Shown here: in pieces, positions 21,702 to 24,839 of the stretch
Layout: each line of letters opens with the position of its first letter
How positions within the stretch are numbered: the stretch's first letter is position 1
Virus record (IMG/VR): IMGVR_UViG_3300027244_000018
Span: 1-24,839 of that record
DNA from: a virus
Strand: one strand, 5' to 3'
Length of the DNA stretch: 24,839 nt
Program-made: the position numbers and the translations under genes
Notes under the pieces: generated by a model
The model's input: only the letters and a program-made list of their open reading frames with translations
What the model was told of the DNA's origin: nothing
The model's database searches: none

Positions 21702-22069
21702 TATAATTCAATCTTTAATAGTTTAACTACATCATTAAGTGTAGACTTATCATATTTGTAACCACGTACAGTCTTATCACCTAGTACTAAATCTGCATCA
21801 TCTGTATAAACTGAATCACCGGCCAATGGGGCAAGAACTGCACTGATGTGCATTGCTTTAGTTGGACCTGCAAAACCTCTTGGTAGCTTTGCACCATATT
21901 CATCTTGAATGGCTTCTCTATCGTTGATAGAAAGATATACCTCTTCACTGAATTTGTAATCACCGTCCTTTTGGATAAGTTTTCTAAGAGTGATTTCTGC
22001 TAAATTATTATCTAGTTCCAAATCTTTAGCTTCATTAATAAAAGCTTCAAATAGTTTAATATATTTCAT
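21701..22069 (-). CDS. Probable internal head protein with IP-type leader
   Basis: A 122-residue protein beginning MKYIKLFEAFINEAKD. T4 internal proteins IPI-III begin MKTYQEFIAEA and are cut by prohead protease gp21 after the Glu; here FINE/A fits the same rule (hydrophobic-x-Glu). The mature remainder (about 109 residues) is mixed alpha/beta with EEVYLSINDREAIQDEYGAK and a beta-like end (YKYDKSTLNDVVKLLKIEL). The leader recurs almost exactly inside the upstream giant protein (residues 526-540). Internal proteins are packed in the head and injected with DNA, often to protect it or act on the host. ATG 22069 has no Shine-Dalgarno. Role inferred from the leader only. Confidence 0.72.
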   Translation of the reverse strand: MKYIKLFEAFINEAKDLELDNNLAEITLRKLIQKDGDYKFSEEVYLSINDREAIQDEYGAKLPRGFAGPTKAMHISAVLAPLAGDSVYTDDADLVLGDKTVRGYKYDKSTLNDVVKLLKIEL

Positions 22070-22088
22070 AATTATTATTTTTGATTTA

Positions 22089-24839
22089 TTACCAGGCGTA
22101 ATCTAGATTAGAAATCTTAGATACTCTGTCTTTAACATCCTTGGCGTATACCGCAGCTTCTTTCTTATAATAAGAACCTGATTCTGGTTCTTTTTTTAAT
22201 TTATTTACATATTCAACATATCTTGAATATGAATCTAGGATATTTGCCATATGGTTTGATGCATCTCTCAGTTTAACTTCCTGACCCTTTGGAGAAGTAC
22301 CGATTAAAAGATCGCCGTATCTACCCATTTCCATTTTCTTAGTAGCTGTCTTGATTTGATCTGCAAGTTCATTAACTGCATTTTCAACCATACCATCAAT
22401 ATCATCATTCATGGCTCTAGTCTGAAGGATTTCTCTATATCTCTTAGTGTTTTCAGCTTTAAAATCTTTGTCAGACATAAATGCAGTTGCACCTGCTTTT
22501 GCAGCATTTCTTTCACGTCTCATATCTAATGTAGACGGTAGAATATCTGGGTTGAACATCAACACTCTATCAGCCACTTCAGCAATTCTCTTTACATTGT
22601 AAAGACCAGATGCCTCGTAACCAGAATATCTTTTATCAACGCCGATAGTATCACTAGCACTATTCGTAGATGACATATTAATATCTTGACCATTCTTAGA
22701 CCAATATCTTGAATAAGTTATACCTAAGAAATCATTTGAACCCGTTGCAACTGCAAGAAGTGTATTACCAGAAAGTTGTCTAACATATTTAGACGTGGCA
22801 TATGGATTATCCTTTGGATTGTCTAGGATATAGAAGTAGATACCTTTCACCTTACTTTTATATGCTTCCATTGGATGAAGCTCGACAATTTGATCATCCG
22901 TAATCTGATCAAGCTTTACTTTTGTATAATTGTAAAGCGCCTTCATTGTTCTAGAATTAAAACCAGAAAGATTAAGCAGTGATGCTAATTTAGAAGACTG
23001 GAATGCCTCTGTAACAAGACCTTCATTAAATGCATATCCATCAACCTCTAGTCTATCCCATTCGCTTTTTGGCATAATACCAACGCCATCTTTAGTGTGG
23101 AGTGCATTAGTTTTAAGCATGATTTCCATCATCTTTTCCGCTGACTTCATTGAAGTGTGTTCGCTATAGAAGTGCATTTTCATTGTGCCTTCTTTCCAGT
23201 AGCATACGTAAGTTTCTTTTGCCTCATTAATAAATGATTCAAATGATTCGTAAATAAATCTCATTGGTTTGTTTTCAATTTGTTTAGTTTCATTAACAGA
23301 TGCTTGTGGCTTTGCTGGTAATTGGGCTAGTGCTCTTTTACCAAACTTTGAAAGTGCAACACCATCTTCAGAAACATTAAAATACTGTGCATTTGCTTTC
23401 ATCCATCTTTTACCATCCGCTGAGAATTCAGAAAGAAGGGCGTCAAACTGTTCTTGTGTTAGTCTACCATCTGCAATAGCATCTAGCATTTTGTTTCTAA
23501 CAATTGCTGTCTTACCAGCTGTTTTTGCTGGATAATTTTCTGTGTATTTTCTCTTAAGAGTAATGTGGCGTTCGTTGAGTTCATCGTAAGATTCAACGAC
23601 TGATTCAATTGGGTTAAATGATTCACCAACTAATTCAGCATCAGCATCCTTAAGACCAACTGCATCGTTTAATTCAGCTTCCAGCTTTTTCTTTTGAGCA
23701 GTTAAATCTTTTAATTTAGCAAGTAAATCTTCTTTATCTTTACCTTCAGCTGCCTTCCACATATCTACTGTATCCTTCATATCGGCTGTTATTTTACCCC
23801 AATCCTTTTGAATTTTATTAATTGAACGAGCTTCATTCATATCTTCAGTTTGATATTCATTGTAAACCTGCTTGAATTCCTTAAGATTACTAACCGGTTC
23901 ATCGTACAATTCAACTGTTTCGTCTTCAACGTTAATGCGAATAGCTGAATCTTGATATTTAATATCTAAAATTAGTGTACCGTAGTCCTTTCCAATAGCT
24001 GTACCACCACTGATTCTCTTGCCTACCTTTTCAACCCAACCAGCTACAGTATTAACTAGAGAAGTAATACCTTTTCTTTTAGCAAAGTCTTTAATATTTG
24101 AAGGAACATATCCTTCGTTTACTGATTCGTTAGTTGGCTTCATTGGGTCAAATTGTTTGATGGTATTGTGTTTAGCATTTGTTGGAAAGTCCATTGCAGT
24201 TACGATGGTATCAGCCAATTTAGCCATCTCTCTTGCACCAGTTCTTGTGAATTCTAAATCAGTATCAGCTGCCTTAAACCAAACCCAAACTTTACCCTCT
24301 CTGATTGAGAATTGAACAATCCCTGGAATTTTATGGCCTTTGTAACCTGCAAATTTTACAGGCGCTGACCAACCACCCCAATTATCTGGAAGTTGGAACT
24401 CAACATTCATATTGAAATGAGCTTCATCCGAACCAAATACTTTAGTATCGTCATACATGAGTGAACCCTCGCCAGTAAATGTCATTAGCACTTGGTTGAT
24501 ATAACTCATAGAACTACCTCTATAAAGGGCTTTGGTTACATCGTTCATTGAACCTTTAACCTCAAATGATTTGCCGGCAAGTTCTTTAGCAATTTCTTTA
24601 CCAAATGACTGAAGTGCTTTCATTGCAAGAGAGTTACCCCTTGAATCACCTCTCTGAAGAGCGGCTTTAACAGTGTTCTTATACGTATCCCCAGATAGTT
24701 CATTGATTACATCTTCGTTTACCGATTCTCTCATTAGATCTCTAACCTCATCGTTGAATTGACCATCATTAGATTTGTGGATAACATATGTTTCTTTATC
24801 CTTATCAAGGACCTGCTTCATTTTCTTAGCAGATTCCAA
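22089..24839 (-). CDS. Giant multi-domain internal-protein-like polyprotein, N-terminus outside window
   Basis: At least 916 residues; the frame runs off the window edge, so the true start is not visible. Modules are separated by short motifs ending in Asn-Glu: SVNE (39-42), VINE (44-47), SVNE (239-242), DMNE (333-336), DELNE (419-423), SVNE (514-517), FINE (536-539), AFNE (603-606), all fitting the gp21 cleavage rule loosely. Residues 526-540 (MRFIYESFESFINEA) repeat the leader of the downstream protein and start with Met, as if a separate gene had been fused in frame. The segment 243-330 is alpha/beta (GTAIGKDYGTLILDIKYQDS), 340-400 is a coiled coil, and 607-916 is a long helical domain with FLGITYSRYWSKNG. 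No enzymatic motif recognised. It looks like a head-packaged polyprotein cut during maturation; this is inference. Confidence 0.75.
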   Translation of the reverse strand: MESAKKMKQVLDKDKETYVIHKSNDGQFNDEVRDLMRESVNEDVINELSGDTYKNTVKAALQRGDSRGNSLAMKALQSFGKEIAKELAGKSFEVKGSMNDVTKALYRGSSMSYINQVLMTFTGEGSLMYDDTKVFGSDEAHFNMNVEFQLPDNWGGWSAPVKFAGYKGHKIPGIVQFSIREGKVWVWFKAADTDLEFTRTGAREMAKLADTIVTAMDFPTNAKHNTIKQFDPMKPTNESVNEGYVPSNIKDFAKRKGITSLVNTVAGWVEKVGKRISGGTAIGKDYGTLILDIKYQDSAIRINVEDETVELYDEPVSNLKEFKQVYNEYQTEDMNEARSINKIQKDWGKITADMKDTVDMWKAAEGKDKEDLLAKLKDLTAQKKKLEAELNDAVGLKDADAELVGESFNPIESVVESYDELNERHITLKRKYTENYPAKTAGKTAIVRNKMLDAIADGRLTQEQFDALLSEFSADGKRWMKANAQYFNVSEDGVALSKFGKRALAQLPAKPQASVNETKQIENKPMRFIYESFESFINEAKETYVCYWKEGTMKMHFYSEHTSMKSAEKMMEIMLKTNALHTKDGVGIMPKSEWDRLEVDGYAFNEGLVTEAFQSSKLASLLNLSGFNSRTMKALYNYTKVKLDQITDDQIVELHPMEAYKSKVKGIYFYILDNPKDNPYATSKYVRQLSGNTLLAVATGSNDFLGITYSRYWSKNGQDINMSSTNSASDTIGVDKRYSGYEASGLYNVKRIAEVADRVLMFNPDILPSTLDMRRERNAAKAGATAFMSDKDFKAENTKRYREILQTRAMNDDIDGMVENAVNELADQIKTATKKMEMGRYGDLLIGTSPKGQEVKLRDASNHMANILDSYSRYVEYVNKLKKEPESGSYYKKEAAVYAKDVKDRVSKISNLDYAW

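Noticed and set aside
1-24839. CRISPR arrays, insertion sequences or attachment sites
   Set aside because: No regularly spaced repeats, transposase motifs or integrase genes were seen; the gene set is that of a lytic T4-like phage.

Overview
The window is part of the genome of a T4-like myovirus (straboviral or marine T4-like lineage). Every supported gene is on the minus strand. The core set is unmistakable: portal gp20, head completion gp4, late sigma factor gp55, recombination nuclease gp46/gp47, helicase gp41, recombinase UvsX, DNA polymerase gp43, sliding clamp gp45, NrdA/NrdB, dCTPase-dUTPase gp56 and thymidylate synthase. The DNA is AT-rich. Genes are packed with stop/start overlaps (TAATG, ATGA), and the free-standing starts lack a clear Shine-Dalgarno sequence. 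Together with the 2OG-Fe(II) oxygenase, the ribonucleotide reductase without an ATP cone and the DUF3008-like protein, this fits an aquatic, probably marine phage. The host cannot be fixed; a Bacteroidota host is one possibility.

In the direction of transcription (high to low coordinates): 24839-20832 carries three proteins that look like internal head proteins. One is a very long multi-domain protein open at the window edge, one is a small protein with a T4 IP-like N-terminal leader, and one is DUF3008-like. 20801-18366 holds small unknown genes, td, a small membrane protein and gp56. 18366-16963 encodes the N-terminal part of DNA polymerase (exonuclease plus motif A) and is followed by a terminator. 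16828-14008 is nrdB-nrdA. 14007-13868 is an unusual structured intergenic region that contains a 20-base exact match to 23S rRNA helix 69 and its 3' flank. 13867-11901 is the sliding clamp, coupled to the C-terminal part of DNA polymerase. 11869-7722 holds two small genes, uvsX, a small unknown, the oxygenase, gp41 and a possible gp33-like late co-activator. 7722-4937 is gp47-gp46. 4921-2770 holds a gp15-like tail completion protein and two unknowns, closed by a strong terminator. 2659-1 is a late block: gp55, gp4, a possible gp2-like protein and portal gp20, which runs off the edge.

How they work together: Nrd, gp56 and Td supply dNTPs. gp43A/gp43B with gp45 and gp41 replicate DNA. UvsX and gp46/47 drive recombination-dependent replication. 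gp55, perhaps with a gp33-like factor and the clamp, turns on late genes such as portal, gp4 and tail completion. The most unusual items are the split polymerase with nrdBA and gp45 between its halves, the rRNA-like/antisense element behind nrdA, and the chain of leader and protease-site-like motifs in the giant internal protein.
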